Origin: Steromphala cineraria | Lineage: Eukaryota > Mollusca > Gastropoda > Trochida > Trochidae | Assembly (NCBI GenBank): GCA_916613615.1 | Contig: OU744724.1 | Coordinates: 23,112,171-23,176,170, forward strand | Direction: 5' to 3' | Length of the DNA: 64,000 bases | Shown here: piece by piece, positions 21,430-32,300 of the stretch | Layout of the letters: the number at the start of each line of letters is the position of its first letter | Position numbering within the stretch: the first letter of the stretch is position 1 | Program-made: the position numbers and the translations under genes | The notes under the pieces: model-generated | Seen by the model: only the letters and a program-made list of their open reading frames with translations | Told to the model about the DNA's origin: nothing | The model's database searches: none

Positions 21430-23550
21430 AGTTATTCATACACTTTTACATGTGAAAGGGCTCTCTTACTTGTATGTATTGACTTTTGAAACAGGTTTGC
21501 CATATTGTATATTAAGCGTGTAATATTGATTAAAAGAGCTGACAGATTTATATAATTACTTAGTTACATGCACAACAAGGTAAACTACTGCACATAGTTG
21601 ACGTGAGTGAAATACAGGTAAGGAGGAATCAAATTGTTTGTTTCTATTTGGAATATATCTATTGAACTTTCAAAAAATGACTTGAGTATATAGAGTGAAA
21701 CTTTTAGGTTTCATTCTGAGTGTTATGTTATGTCATCAGAGATTATCCTTTTTAAAAAATAACAAATTTATATCTACATATATTTCAATTTATTTTTACT
21801 GTCAAATCCTTTAAAAAAAGCAAGAACTGCCAAGTCAACAGACATAATTGCAATCACGTTCAACCTGAGTACTAGGTTGTTTTGTGTTGTTTCTACGTTG
21901 TAAAACAGACAAAACATTCACATACCATCAAGTAGAAATCAGATGGTTATAAAAGTGTGTTTTTTAGGTTCAAATATGGACATATCTTGTTAAGCAGCGC
22001 TCTAACGAGCTAACAAGGGTTCATGTTCATTTTGTTGTGTCATGACTGACAATTTAATTCAATTCAATTCAAATGCGCAAATAGTGTGCTGATTTGCAGG
22101 CAGCTGACAATAAATAATTTTTTATATATGTTCAGTGTTTATATACAATATTTTTTACCACATTTGTTGTCCTTTCCTTAGCTTTATATGAAAGATATTA
22201 ATCTCTCCCTTGGTTTTGGTTGAAAATGTAAAAATGAGGCCGAGGGGAAGTTAATATTCTTTACTGATTTGACTAATTCTAAAATAATAATATTCTTGGT
22301 ATCAGTATGTTATTCACAACACTGTTATCAGTTTAGAGTGATAGTTATAAAGGTTTGACAAGGGAATACGTCTTACTGCAAGTATTGTTAAAACGGAACA
22401 GTAACATATTAAAAAACTGTGAGCCTGTAAGGACCTGAAGATATTTAAAAGTGTGGGCCCTGGTGAATTCTTGACGGTGTTTTGACTACGGGCCTACCCT
22501 TACCTAACACTGGTCATATATATTCCAATATCCTTACAACTCGATCAATAGACAAACCAAAAATACACCTGACAGTCACAAACATGTTATGACGACGCAT
22601 ACCTTACTGCACATAAGCAGTATACAAATAGTTACCAATACCAACTAATTATCAATTATTTGATGGAAAAATGCTCTTTTGTTATTTGTCTTTTTCACTA
22701 AAGACAGTGTTGTTGTGTAGCCCGATTGAAATTGAATGAGTCAAGATATCTTATAATCACATTTGATGTTAGGCTTATTCTAAGACACTTTGAATGCACA
22801 ATTCATGTATGAGCATATCATTATCATTTGTTTGTTTGTTCACAAAGTATTTGTTTAGTTTATAGCACAGTTTTGAGCATGGACATTGAGATTCATGAAT
22901 ATTTTACGTACATGTAACTCAACAGATATCCATCAAAACATACGATATACTGTTTCTATACAATACTGTTTGCAATTATACACTGCTAGCAACACAATAC
23001 CGTAATATTTTCTTTTATACATACTTTACATATACAATAATGGTATTGTGAGAGCTTAGCTTATCCCTAAATCAGAAAGATAGAATTTCTTAATATTTTC
23101 ACACATCATGGCTATTTTAAGAGGTGATGTATACATATCACTATATATACACGTTTATTGCTCAACAACGACATGCTTTTGCACACTTGGAGCAAGTATT
23201 CGAGATTTTATAGTACTCATGGAATAAAATAAAATGCTTTTGACAATTTTTTCTTTATTTGGAATATACTTAAAGTCTTAATACTTTTTCACAATATTTT
23301 TTAAACCTTTGTTTCAGACATTTTTTGTAAAATCACCCAAAATATATAAGTTAAAAGGAGAGAAAATTGTGTCCTTTTTACGCCTTGAAACCATTTCGAA
23401 ATCGGAATGCAAGTTTCTGATGCAAGCTATATTATGCTAATGATCTGTAATCTCAGTGAGGTCTAGTGAAATACTTTATGTAGAATATTTTTCTATCTTA
23501 TGTTCTTTACAATTTTACCATATGTCATATCAAAATATAGAAATAACAAG
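21430..23550. other. No gene seen
   Basis: AT-rich DNA, with a short TTCAATTCAATTCAA run near 22,056. No coding motif, TIR pair or array is visible. Confidence 0.5.
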
Positions 23551-24083
23551 GAAAGAAGTGAGCGTGGCTCACTAATACCCCCGACCGTGCATCCCTGACT
23601 AACTGAATTATTGTTTACGTTCAATGTAGTCATCTCTTGCACAGCATTTGACCCCAAAGAGGAATTGAGAAAAATGACCAATAAAAAAATGGAACTTTGT
23701 AAAAAAAAACACACACAAAAAACCCTTATCAATCTTAGTTTTGATTTGGCACTGGGCCGCTCCTAGTAGGGAAGAAGACACATGCAAAATGTGAAAAGAA
23801 TCAGATGAAAAGTTTTTCCCGTAATAGGTTGGACAAATCTGATTTTGGAAAGTGACTAAGTTCAAAACATGGAAATTTGTAAAAGAATTCAAATATTAAC
23901 AAAATTTGTTGTAACTTCGCACTGCACCCCTCCTAGTAGGGTAGAAAACATGTGCAAAATTTCAAATTAATCGGATAAATAGTTTTCCCGTAATAGGTCG
24001 GACAAAAAATGTCCTCGGACAGACACACACACACGGAATCGTTGGTATTACTAGATACCCCGGACCGTTGGTCGGGGTATAAT
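23551..24083. repeat. Dispersed repeat with inverted ends and two internal units
   Basis: The left end has a hairpin GTGAGCGTGGCTCAC (23,558-23,572) followed by AATACCCCCGACCGTG. The right end is GGACCGTTGGTCGGGGTATAA (24,062-24,082), roughly the inverse of the left. Inside are two units of about 170 bp sharing CTCCTAGTAGGG and CCCGTAATAGGT, then an (AC)n run near 24,025. A relic of the right end (TGTTGGTCGGGGTATTA) recurs at about 30,489-30,508. It is non-coding and hairpin-ended. Confidence 0.65.
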
Positions 24084-24540
24084 TAAAAAAGTATGTGTCT
24101 TTTTAAAATATTTACAGACCTAAATGTGTGTTTATTCATGAAAATTGTTGTCAATTGTAAAGTTTGTGTGGCACACATGTGCATCTACACATTCTACTGA
24201 AAAAAGTAGAAAAAGGTTTATTGTCACACTCATTGTGATGTAAGTTATAACTTGTGGTGCAAGTATGAAACATTTTGGGCATTTTTACCTGTAAAATGTT
24301 AACTAAAGTTTTATTTTTACTTATACATTCATAAAACCTAGTTGAAAAAACGAAAGAAAAACCCATGTTAGTAATATAAACATGACCTGAATAGAAAAAC
24401 ATATCAAGAAAAAAATCTTGAGTATCTTTGTAATGTCAGGATGTATACTAAATGATCGGTTCAATTCCATTTGGGTTTCTTAAATTGACGATTAAACATA
24501 CTAAACATAAATCTATGATTCTATTCATTTGACTTTATTC
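24084..24540. other. No gene seen; upstream of EEP-like exons
   Basis: AT-rich DNA that would be intron or 5' flank of the following coding region. No promoter motif is convincing. Confidence 0.4.
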
Positions 24541-24760
24541 AATTTTTTCTTTTTTTTCAGATCCAGTAGGAACCTCGGACAATGAACATGTCATCCCTCA
24601 TTCCTATTGGCTTTAAATTCATTAATATGAATACAGGGCAAAACAGTAACAGCATTGCTTATCAACGAAAATGCGAACTTAGCTACATTCTTGAAAACGG
24701 AAGGCCAACACTAGTGTTTGTTGAAGAATTTAAAAAAGAAACACTTAGATTTCTGTTATT
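24541..24760 (+). pseudogene. Partial duplicate of the EEP-like first exon
   Basis: A strong splice-acceptor-like tract (TTTTTTCTTTTTTTTCAG, ending 24,560) leads into an open frame with an ATG at 24,582. Its translation FKFINMNTG...RPTLVFVEEF parallels FTIVNMNVG...KPKLVFVEEF of the main frame beginning 24,808. It keeps the two EEP motifs (Asn pair and Glu pair), but with about 30 rather than 45 intervening residues. After EEF the similarity ends and no GT donor in good context follows. A second acceptor-like tract begins at once. It is read as a truncated tandem copy of the first exon plus intron end. Use as an alternative exon is possible but unsupported. Confidence 0.55.
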
Positions 24761-24770
24761 ATGTTTTCAG
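24751..24770 (+). other. Predicted splice acceptor of the EEP-like exon
   Basis: A pyrimidine-rich stretch ending TTATGTTTTCAG at 24,770 precedes 37 bp of apparent 5' UTR and the ATG at 24,808. It matches the consensus acceptor and parallels the acceptor at 24,560 before the duplicate exon. Confidence 0.5.
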
Positions 24771-24807
24771 ATTAGAAACAAGTCTCTGATTCTGACAGTT
24801 AACAAAG

Positions 24808-26070
24808 ATGGCTTCCTCTGATCCCGCAGTTTTCACTATTGTTAACATGAATGTTGGGAAGCACAAAAGATCCGTTTACAACGAGGTAACAAGACGATAT
24901 GACAAGAAAACAGTTCCAGCACAAGAACGTAAAATATGAATTTTGAACATTTTGACAGAGAAAAAGCCAAAACTAGTGTTTGTAGAAGAATTTGAATGGG
25001 TAGGCTTGCACAAAGGTTCTGCCTTCTCTGGATTAGGTATACCCATAAATTACAAATTTGTTGGGAATACAGATGCTGGATTTATCTGTGATAGCAGATT
25101 CATGGATTGTGAACGACTTGATCTCAAATCCTCTGTGAGACGAAATTACGGATTGTCGATAGCACAACAAAGCAGCGAGACATATTTCGACCTTCCACGC
25201 CTCTGTATTTGCAAGATCAAAAGCATAGGTCCTCCTGAGTTTGAACTACTGTGTGTGTGCTGGCACGGGCCTCACAACAATTTCTCTGTTGAAAATAGGA
25301 AAAGTCACCTTCGTTCCCTGTTGAAGGTCAAGGTTGAATGTGGAAACCTGCCTCTCATGCTGGGTGGAGACTTTAATTTGAAGTCAAGTGATGTGGAAGA
25401 TGTCTGCAAGGAAATATCTGTCAGGCTTCAGATGCGACCATCAAATACCCTAGACTCCATAATGCTGTGGGTCCATGATTATAACTTTGTCGACACATTT
25501 GAAGTTGAAAATGATTATGTGTTAAAGCCAAAAGCTTTTGATCATGATGTTTTGGTGCTGGAGATGAAAATATCATCACATGCAGAAGTTCTCAAAAGGA
25601 TGGTATCTTTTCAAATATCACAATGTCAGGTCGAAATTGGTCTGGAGAAGTTTAACATAACTATCCATAAGCCCTTAAGATTCAACTATGAGGAAGTCAT
25701 CAGTGTAAGCTGGCATGGAAATGATCGGATCACTGATGCTGCTACGATGTCATCACTAAAATGGCTGCTACACTATTTGTTGAATAGATTCAATGACATT
25801 GTTCCATGCTATCTTTACCCTCTTATAGCTTGTTCTGGATTTGTGCTTAAAGATTCATTTATCAGAGAATATAATCACAGCAAAAACAACACTCTCGATA
25901 AATGGATACTGAGCAATGATAAATCGTTTCTGCAGAGATACAGACAAAATAACCAGACACTAGAACCTATCCAATTTTGTCTACCACCATTGGCCTATCC
26001 ACCCCAAGGACTAGTGTTACTTCAACATGCAACTCCTGTATTTTCTACATTTGGAGCATGTCAACTGTAG
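24808..26070 (+). pseudogene. EEP-fold (endonuclease/exonuclease/phosphatase) protein with one in-frame TGA
   Basis: A 420-codon frame whose only internal stop is TGA at 24,937-24,939 (codon 44). It remains open afterwards to TAG at 26,068. EEP-superfamily metal and active-site motifs appear in order: NMN (residues 13-15) in the first strand, VEEF (E60/E61), CWHGPHN (H153), MLGGDFN (D188, N190) and FDHD (D245, H246). This fold is used by Mg-dependent nucleases and phosphatases. The family here is unknown to me, and no substrate can be assigned. The C-terminal 170 residues have no recognised domain. The ATG is the first after an in-frame stop at 24,793. The TGA may be an inactivating mutation, a sequencing error, or bypassed by starting downstream at 24,943, which would lose the first metal-binding strand. 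No transposon feature is attached, so it is host-like. Confidence 0.6.
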
Positions 26071-26073
26071 GAT

Positions 26074-26510
26074 GATTCCTTATTGGTTGAGAGGCACTTG
26101 GGAATATAGAGTGACAGCAAATATAAAAAAGAGAAAGTCTACTTTTGAAAAAGAACATAACAATCTTTGAACATACCAGAATTAGAAAGAAACCCAGATA
26201 AACCTCACTTCATCACCGTGATAATCATATTTGAAGGCCTTAATGAATGGAAACAAGTTGCATCATAAAAGTTCTAGTTTGTAGGCTATGAGAATGAAGA
26301 TCCATTCTTTTCCGTTGTCAACCTCTGCGAAAAAATAGATTGATTTGTGGGTTTGGAATTGAAAATGGATGGGAACTAAAAACAATTGACTCTTTTCAAG
26401 GCCTAATACCTTGTATATGTATATATTTTCCGTGGAAGAATGTCAGATTTGCTAGATACTTTGCTGCAGACATCTTACATTTCATTAAGCTCAAATACCT
26501 TTTACCTTGA
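26074..26510. other. No gene seen; 3' flank of EEP-like frame
   Basis: AT-rich. I see no AATAAA close to the stop codon and no further exon. Confidence 0.4.
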
Positions 26511-26514
26511 TATA

Positions 26515-27015
26515 TTGATTGCCTGGGTACAGGGTAGCTCTGTCGGCAAGAGCGCCGGTCTCACGTTGCTGAGCTCCGGAGTTTGAATCCCATCCAGGCC
26601 AAGGTTAAAAACTTAGAGTTCACCTCTGTTGGAACTCTATAAGTGTCACCCTGGAGCCCTAGTGTGTAGTAGCAACAAAAACTGTGCACTTAAAAAGATT
26701 TTGCGAATTCATGTCAGTGGCTAAATTGGTGGATACATGAACCCGTGCATACGCTAAGCTGTCGGTTATCAGCGTTCAGCAGTGTTGGACAAACTGCTGT
26801 GACTATGTGTCTCAGTTCACCCAGCTGTGAATGGGTACCCTGTGAGGCATAGAATGGTCCCTAACCTTAGCGCCTCATATGGATTGAAACCTCCCCAGGG
26901 AGTTGAATTCGTAAAATGATCGGACGGTGAAAGAATGCCATTGACCAGGGGAAACAATGTAAGCGCTTGAGCAACCACGAGTGAATGGATATGCCCGCTA
27001 TATGATGTTTATTAA
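26515..27015 (+). mobile_element. tRNA-headed SINE, about 0.5 kb
   Basis: The 5' part has RNA polymerase III promoter boxes: an A-box-like TAGCTCTGTCGG (about 26,535) and a B-box-like AGTTTGAATCCC (about 26,580), spaced as in tRNA-derived SINEs. A conserved central segment near 26,820 reads CACCCAGCTGTGAATGGGTA, which I recall as common in animal SINE superfamilies. The 3' part has TAAGCGCTTGAGCAACCA and CGCTATATGATGTTTATTA, resembling a LINE-shared tail. The domain name is not assigned. No target duplication was found with certainty. Confidence 0.7.
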
Positions 27016-27262
27016 TCATGAGTAATTTGTGTGTTGTAATGTATAGTTGTATCATTTCTTTTTTTTCCAAATTGTTTACATGTGTGATATATATAATTGG
27101 TGATTTTGGGTCCAGTCTCATAAAACCAAAAACTGCTGTGTTTCTTAGGTACACCCTACTGAAAAGAAGTTAAAATCTAACATAATAGTTATAATTTTTT
27201 GTCATGGATAATATGTGTAAAAATGTATTATACAACAAATAAATTATATCAGGCAATTGAAA

Positions 27263-27715
27263 ATAGAGCCATTGGCTCTGTAGCTCATCAGGCTTCATCA
27301 TCAATTATGCTTTAGAGTGTGGCCAATGTGATTCCCCCCTTTGTAGAGGCCACAGGGTCACCAATCATAAAATTAAGTATATAGGCGACAAGTTTCAGCT
27401 TTCTAGGCCTTATACTTCAGGAGAAGAAGATGAATATAGATTTGAAGGACGCTCCTGTTGCCTTAATTAGGGGTCACAGGGCCACCAAAGCTACAATTTA
27501 TAATCCTCACTAGTCAAGGAGTCTGTACATAAAGTTTCAGCTTTCTAGGCCTCATGGTTCTGGAGAAGAAGATGAACATAGGGTTTTAGGGTGTGGCCCC
27601 TGGGGCCCTTATCAGGGGTCACAGGGCCACCAAAGCTACAATTTATAATCCTCACTAGCGGACACCATGCCATGCCATAAGCCCATCGGGCCTTACAGAC
27701 CAGATGAGCTAAAAA
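27263..27715 (+). mobile_element. Pearl-like element, short
   Basis: Has the family start (ATAGAGCCATTGGCTCTG, TAGCTCATCAGGC) and end (CCAGATGAGCTAAAAA). There are about two and a half core units of the GGCCACAGGG type. The ACGG tract is missing: the last unit joins directly to GGACACCATGCCATGCC, so an internal deletion removed the microsatellite. Confidence 0.8.
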
Positions 27716-28238
27716 TTCAATGGAGACTTGTCATGGTTTAATATAGTCGTTACATCCGGAAGACGTGGGCAAAAATTTAGTCCGATGCCACATTTTCCCT
27801 TGCAAGGGCCTGGTTCTGCATAGTGCATTGGAACCATTATCTGCTGCATCGCGCTCTTTGAACCCGCTTTTAAAAGAGGCAAACACAGACTAATGCCGAT
27901 CCAGCTTTGTCGGAATGGTTGAAGCAAAGTTAACGGAGGGTCAACTCTCATTCATCCATCAAGGGTTTAAAATTTTCATGGTAAATACCAATAATAAAGT
28001 CATCAGGTCCAAAATCCACTGGCATACCTAATATTGCCCAAAACTGAGGTACTTATAAAGAGGGGCACACCGTCGACATCGAAAGCATCTGACCGTCCAG
28101 TCGCGGACACAATCGATTTCTCAATTCCAAAATTAAAATATCCGCCACCTGAAGTGAGTTCTGAGTAATGTTCGTTGATCTTTTGGTACCTGGGTGAAAT
28201 ACTGTCTGAATATGGATAAATTGTCCTAAAATCAACAT
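27716..28238. other. No gene supported
   Basis: Moderate GC. A minus-strand frame of 80 codons (27,951-27,709) runs into the adjacent repeat and shows no known motif. Confidence 0.35.
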
Positions 28239-28406
28239 TTTGGCTACTGAATCATGGCAAAAGCATTGCGATATGAACCACCCTATCCATGCGAGAAGCG
28301 TTGTCATTTGATACAGAAATTGATTGCATTGTGGTGCAATTGGCGTAATAGAACAGAGGCTATATCAACATTTCATGACTTGATCGGCCTCTGTGGGGAG
28401 AGAATG
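28239..28406 (-). repeat. Truncated copy of the 9-bp-TSD MITE
   Basis: Internal sequence (CATTTTGGCTACTGAATCA, then GCGATATGAACCACC) is inverted relative to the complete copies. The right terminus (GTAATAGAACAGAGGCTA then CTGTGGGGAGAGAATG) is intact. The other terminus is missing. Confidence 0.65.
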
Positions 28407-28490
28407 AATTTAAATATGATGATGATTATGAAAGCCAACAGATAGATTTGTAGCTTTTTTTAGCCTTCTTACAAATATAAATGAATTATT

Positions 28491-29016
28491 CTAATCAGCG
28501 AGTAGGACTATCGTGACATGCGATATGATCTTCATCAACATCAATCTGCTCCTCAATTGTAGCATCAAGCGATGAACAAAGTCACTAGATGATGGTGGTT
28601 TCAGATTGTGGCTTTTGTCCTTGCGAAACTGCTTCCCGACTATCTTTTCAATGAAGCTCTGATATGTCTTGGTTTGGTGGCGTATCCGTCTACGTGAAGC
28701 TGCTTCCCGACTATCTTCCTCCTCATCATTACCATGCTTCTCCATTGTCACGTCAACTGTAGTCTTTAGCTTTTCAATGGAGCTCTGATAGGTCTTGGTT
28801 TGGTGGCATATTTGTCCATGTGAAACTGCTTCCCGACTATCTTCCTCCTCATCGATACCATGCTCCTCCATTGTCACGTCAACTGTAGTCTTTAGCTTTT
28901 CAATGGAGCTCTGATATGTCGTGAGTTGGTAAGATGTATGTTCATTTGAAGTTGCTTTCGGATATGCAGGATCACTGGGTGTAATGTGTACGAGGATGCA
29001 AAACGCTTACAAATTC
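28491..29016 (-). CDS. Unrecognised frame with 42-residue acidic tandem repeats
   Basis: On the minus strand the frame is open from a stop near 29,016 down to the stop at 28,491. It contains repeated blocks TYQSSIEKLKTTVDVTMEEH and DEEEDSREAVSHGQI; the nucleotide period is 126 bp between full units, and one unit is shortened to 71 bp. At least two acidic DEEEDSREA blocks and three TYQS(S/F)IEK blocks are visible. A possible acceptor (TTACACCCAG) lies near the upstream end, so it may be an exon. The repeats are hydrophilic and could form coiled coil. I recognise no family. A non-coding minisatellite that happens to stay open is the alternative: 126 is divisible by three, which permits this. 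Confidence 0.35.
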
Positions 29017-29019
29017 TCG

Positions 29020-29320
29020 ATCAACGGCTGACATTCTGATTGGGTTCGACTTGGCCAAATGATCGGCTGTGATCAACCGCTTATTTGATGTTTTTGTTCA
29101 TGTACATGTGTAACTTACAATAAAATCCGCACAAAAGAACACTTTTAATCCATTTAAGCTATAATAATGGTGACACAGTTTATCAGGGCATTGTTTTCAC
29201 AAGCTCACTGTCCTTTCAACTGCCCTCCTTTCTCGGGCAATTAATCGAAAGTGATTGGGCTTCTGCAAAAAATAATGCCCTGAAAATCAGTATTACCCTT
29301 ACACTATTTTCACTGTAGAC
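29020..29320. mobile_element. Foldback element copy (related to 38.5-38.9 kb)
   Basis: The imperfect inverted repeat at about 29,157-29,305 (CAGGGCATTGTTTTCACAAG ... TTCTGCAAAAAATAATGCCC) has an apex of CAACTGCCCTCC/GGGCAATTAAT. The flanking 130 bp (GTTTTTGTTCATGTACA-type sequence, then GCTATAATAATGG) matches that before the hairpin at 38,731. It is a non-coding, non-autonomous foldback element by structure. Confidence 0.65.
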
Positions 29321-29454
29321 TCCATCCAGTATTTAACTGACAATTATAAAATAAATTAACATTTCTTCATTGCATATTTATAACTGATCTTCATCTCATC
29401 ACAAGATTATAAGCTTATTTAGTTTTTTGATTATGACGGTCACGCTTAATCGTT

Positions 29455-30345
29455 CTCTTGTGGCCCCTAATAATGGGCACAGGGGCCACGCCCTTAAAAC
29501 CTAATTTCATCTTTTTCTCCAGAAGTGTAAGGCCTAGAAAACTAAAACTTAGTGCATAGATCCTTTGACTAGTGAGGATAATGATTTATAGCTTTGGTAA
29601 CCCTGTGGTCCTTATAAGGGTCACACGCTTAAAAACTATTTTCATCTTTTCCTCAAGAAACATAAGGCCTAGAAAGTCGAACTCTTTTGTAAAGTCTCCT
29701 ACATGCAGCCTAGAAAAGTTGAAACTTGGGGTGTATAGATTTGTTGACTAATGAGAACTTTAAATTTATAGCATTTGTGGCTCTGTGGTCCCTGAAGACC
29801 TATTTTCATCTTCTCCAGAAGCGTAAGGCCGAGAAAGCTGACTCTGTGTGTAAAACCTCCTTAACACACGAGTATTTAAAGCTTTATAGATTTATATTTA
29901 TAGCTAATAAAGGCAACAAAGGCCTCGAGAAGCATTTAGTCCCGAAAGCTGCAACTGTGTGTACAGACTCCATGACTCCACACGGGCCTCCGCCGTGAAA
30001 TCTATTTTCATCATCTTCTCCAGCAGCAAAAGGCCTTAAAAGCTGAACTTGTTTATAGCTCCTTTACTAGTGAGGATAACTGAATTGTTTATGTATATCT
30101 AAAATAACATTGCCTACATACTTAATTTTAGCATTGGTTACCTTTTGCGCTTTTATCAGTGTCTTCTCCTGAGGCACAACGCATAGAAAGCTGACACGTT
30201 TTGTAGAGTCCTTAGATAATAAGGATTCTAAAATGAACGTTTGGTGACCCTAGGTCTGTTGCCTAGGAACCACATTGACCACACCCTAAAGCATTATTGA
30301 ATATTAGGCTTGATGAGCATTAGAGCCAATGTCCCTTTTGTTTTC
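29455..30345 (-). mobile_element. Degenerate pearl-like element, inverted
   Basis: Reads right to left. A decayed 5' end (GATGAGCATTAGAGCCAATG) lies near 30,320-30,335. About five or six diverged core units are marked by TTTTCATCTTCTCCAG-like and AAGGCCTAGAAAG words. The last recognisable palindrome, TGGCCCC...GGGGCCAC, is at about 29,460-29,490. The 3' terminus and ACGG tract are lost. It is the oldest-looking member in the window. Confidence 0.7.
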
Positions 30346-30741
30346 ATTCAGACCAATCTATGTGTAAGTCAGTTATTAGCATAATTATCAATTTGTATCG
30401 GGGAAAGGCACGACAACATGTCAGCGCGTCTGTACTTGCATTAACCAATACAAATTGATAGCTATGCCAGTAACTATTACATACCCTTAACTGTTGGTCG
30501 GGGTATTATCAAACTAATTTAACTTGGAAGTTCTATCATTGTCTTATAAAACTCATGATTAGGGTCATTTCTATTGAGGTTACACCTAATTGCTTTATAT
30601 TCTTAACAGGATTTTGAACGAGATCACAAAATAATCCACGACACCATTAGTGACACTAAGTCAATGAAAGGGAGCTTTTGCCCTCAGGTGTGCCCTTGTA
30701 GTGTGAATCAGATTGAAGATTGTCCCACTTGAATAACATAG

Positions 30742-30897
30742 AGAATGCTACACGAGGTCTCATTACGTACATATTTATTATACGAAACGAGTGTCCTTCT
30801 GACGGCATCGGACCTAGCGAAAGCGAGGTCAGTTACCATAGGAAGGTCAAGACTTTTGTATAATTCGTATGTAATGAGACCGAGTGAGGTATTTCAT
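30742..30897. repeat. Inverted repeat, arms about 42 bp
   Basis: The left arm (GAGGTCTCATTACGTACATA at about 30,754) and right arm (TTCGTATGTAATGAGACCGA at about 30,864) are reverse complements with a few mismatches. They enclose about 70 bp containing CGAGTGTCC. It resembles the foldback at 38,899-39,024 in arm length and in carrying CGAGTG motifs. Non-coding. Confidence 0.6.
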
Positions 30898-31084
30898 TTA
30901 TTACCCACGTATTTAATTCAATAAAAAAAAAATTACTGTTAGTTTGTAGTTTTCATGTTAACAAACCAAAACCGGTTGCGGGGGAATTTTAATTGACACT
31001 GCACTTCTTGTGACCTTGAACAGAATGAAGTCCATATTGATTTTTCAATTAAAGGAAAACAAAACCATTTGGACAACTTAAGAA

Positions 31085-31400
31085 ATTTAATAACCTCAAA
31101 CTCAAGCTTCAAGCTTCAAAAGAAGCACCACCACTGGACTCATTACCTTAACGTGGTGTGGTGGTTTGTGTGCTTCGACGACCCCGAGAGCTATGCCAGC
31201 TGGAGCTTACATGCTCCTGGTAGGGTCACCCAAGCTGGACAGGTCGACGGGTAGGGCCCAGACCAAATTTGAGTCCTTCTAAAACCTGCTTCCTATCTCT
31301 TACTATGCCTTTCTTTCCGTCTTTTCCCTCAACCTGTCGATCCCTTTCTCCCTGATCTGTCTACTCTATTTTGGATGGCAACATCCACGTGTTTAATAAA
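31085..31400 (+). repeat. Dispersed repeat, contiguous copy
   Basis: Contains GTGGTTTGTGTGCTTCGACG, AGCTATGCCAGCTGGAGCT, GGGTCACCCAAGCTGGACAG and GATCTGTCTACTCTATTTTG without interruption. Matching halves are separated in the copy at 18.6-19.7 kb. It is non-coding here. It could be the 5' leader of a non-LTR element or a SINE, but neither is shown. Confidence 0.55.
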
Positions 31401-31532
31401 CTGAAATATTGTTCAAAACACGTTAAACACCATCTCACTCACTCAAAAGAAGCAAATTTAAATATTTCATAAGTGAATAGCGTACAGCTGTTATAGTCAT
31501 TTCACCCCGCACGACATCTACCGTCAACAGTC

Positions 31533-31722
31533 ATTCGACGCGTTACCTAGTTTTGAATTTGAGAGGGGTCCATCATAGGACATGTTACGGATTTCTCACC
31601 CTTTTTCTCGCCCTGACAGTTGTTGCCATTCGACGCGTAACCTAGTTTTGAATTTGAGAGGGGTCCATCATTGGACATGTTACGGATTTCTCACCCTTTT
31701 TCTCGCCCTGACAGTTGTTGCT
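31533..31722. repeat. 95-bp tandem duplication
   Basis: Two nearly identical units begin ATTCGACGCGTTACC (31,533) and ATTCGACGCGTAACC (31,628). They differ at only a few positions, so the duplication is recent. It abuts the 3' end of the Crypton-like relic. Confidence 0.85.
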
Positions 31723-31726
31723 ACAG

Positions 31727-32300
31727 AAGTTAATGTTTATTGTGCCACCATAGATGGGAGCAGAGAATATTGAGTTCACAAACCCAAGACGTGATGGAGT
31801 GATGGCAGTGAAAGCGCTGGATTGAGGCGGCATGGCTAGCTGAAGGGCAAGGTCACAGTCTCGGACGTTGCGGGTATCACAGCCGGTGTGGGTTTTAGTT
31901 TGCCGTTCATTGTATTCAAGGAACTTCCCAGAATCGGTCTTCAACTGGACATCGCCCCATTTCATCATGTGATGTGGTTTGACACCTTTTTTTTAAAGTG
32001 ATGAGTATTGTTCCACTACATTGTGTTGAGAATTGCCTCAGAATTGTTGGGACCAAATCTCCGGAATCATAGAGAGATTGGATCTCCCCTGATGACAGAT
32101 TTTCTGCTCTATTGGGTAAGTTACCTAGCCCTTCACTCTTTAGGATCTTCTGTTTTGTTGATAACATTTATCTTACTTAAAAAAATTCCCTCGTCATTCA
32201 GTAGTGATTTGACATTACCCCTGTCTTTTAAATACATGTCCAAACTTGACAATTTTGATTTTGAAAATCCTGGCCATTTGGTTTCTTGGTTTCAATGAAA
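31727..32300 (-). pseudogene. Crypton-like (DUF3504) tyrosine recombinase relic
   Basis: On the minus strand, several frames in sequence read ETKKPNGQDF, then SLDMYLKDRGNVKSLLNDEG, then ILKSEGLGNLPNRAENLSSG with EIQSLYDSGDL, then WNNTHHF, then MMKWGDVQLKTDSGKFLEY with NERQTKT, and finally PIYGGTININF. These follow the order of the KCTD1-like/QRICH1/ZMYM-type DUF3504 domain as I know it ('LKSEGKGNRPNAAE', 'LWFNNTHHFG', 'MRWGDV'). At least three frameshifts and stops separate them. The segment that should carry the catalytic Arg is altered, and the region with the His and Tyr nucleophile is deleted. It is a dead, transposon-derived copy. Confidence 0.75.

Noticed and set aside
21203..21523. 106-codon plus-strand frame containing a proline-rich stretch
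   Set aside because: It overlaps the TGACCTT repeat and a homopyrimidine tract. The opposite strand is equally open and there is no motif.
26530..26600. tRNA-like sequence that might be a tRNA gene
   Set aside because: The A- and B-box are present but the acceptor and anticodon arms do not fold well, and a SINE body follows directly.
32008..32298. 96-codon plus-strand frame
   Set aside because: It is antisense to the Crypton-like relic, whose minus-strand pieces match a known family.
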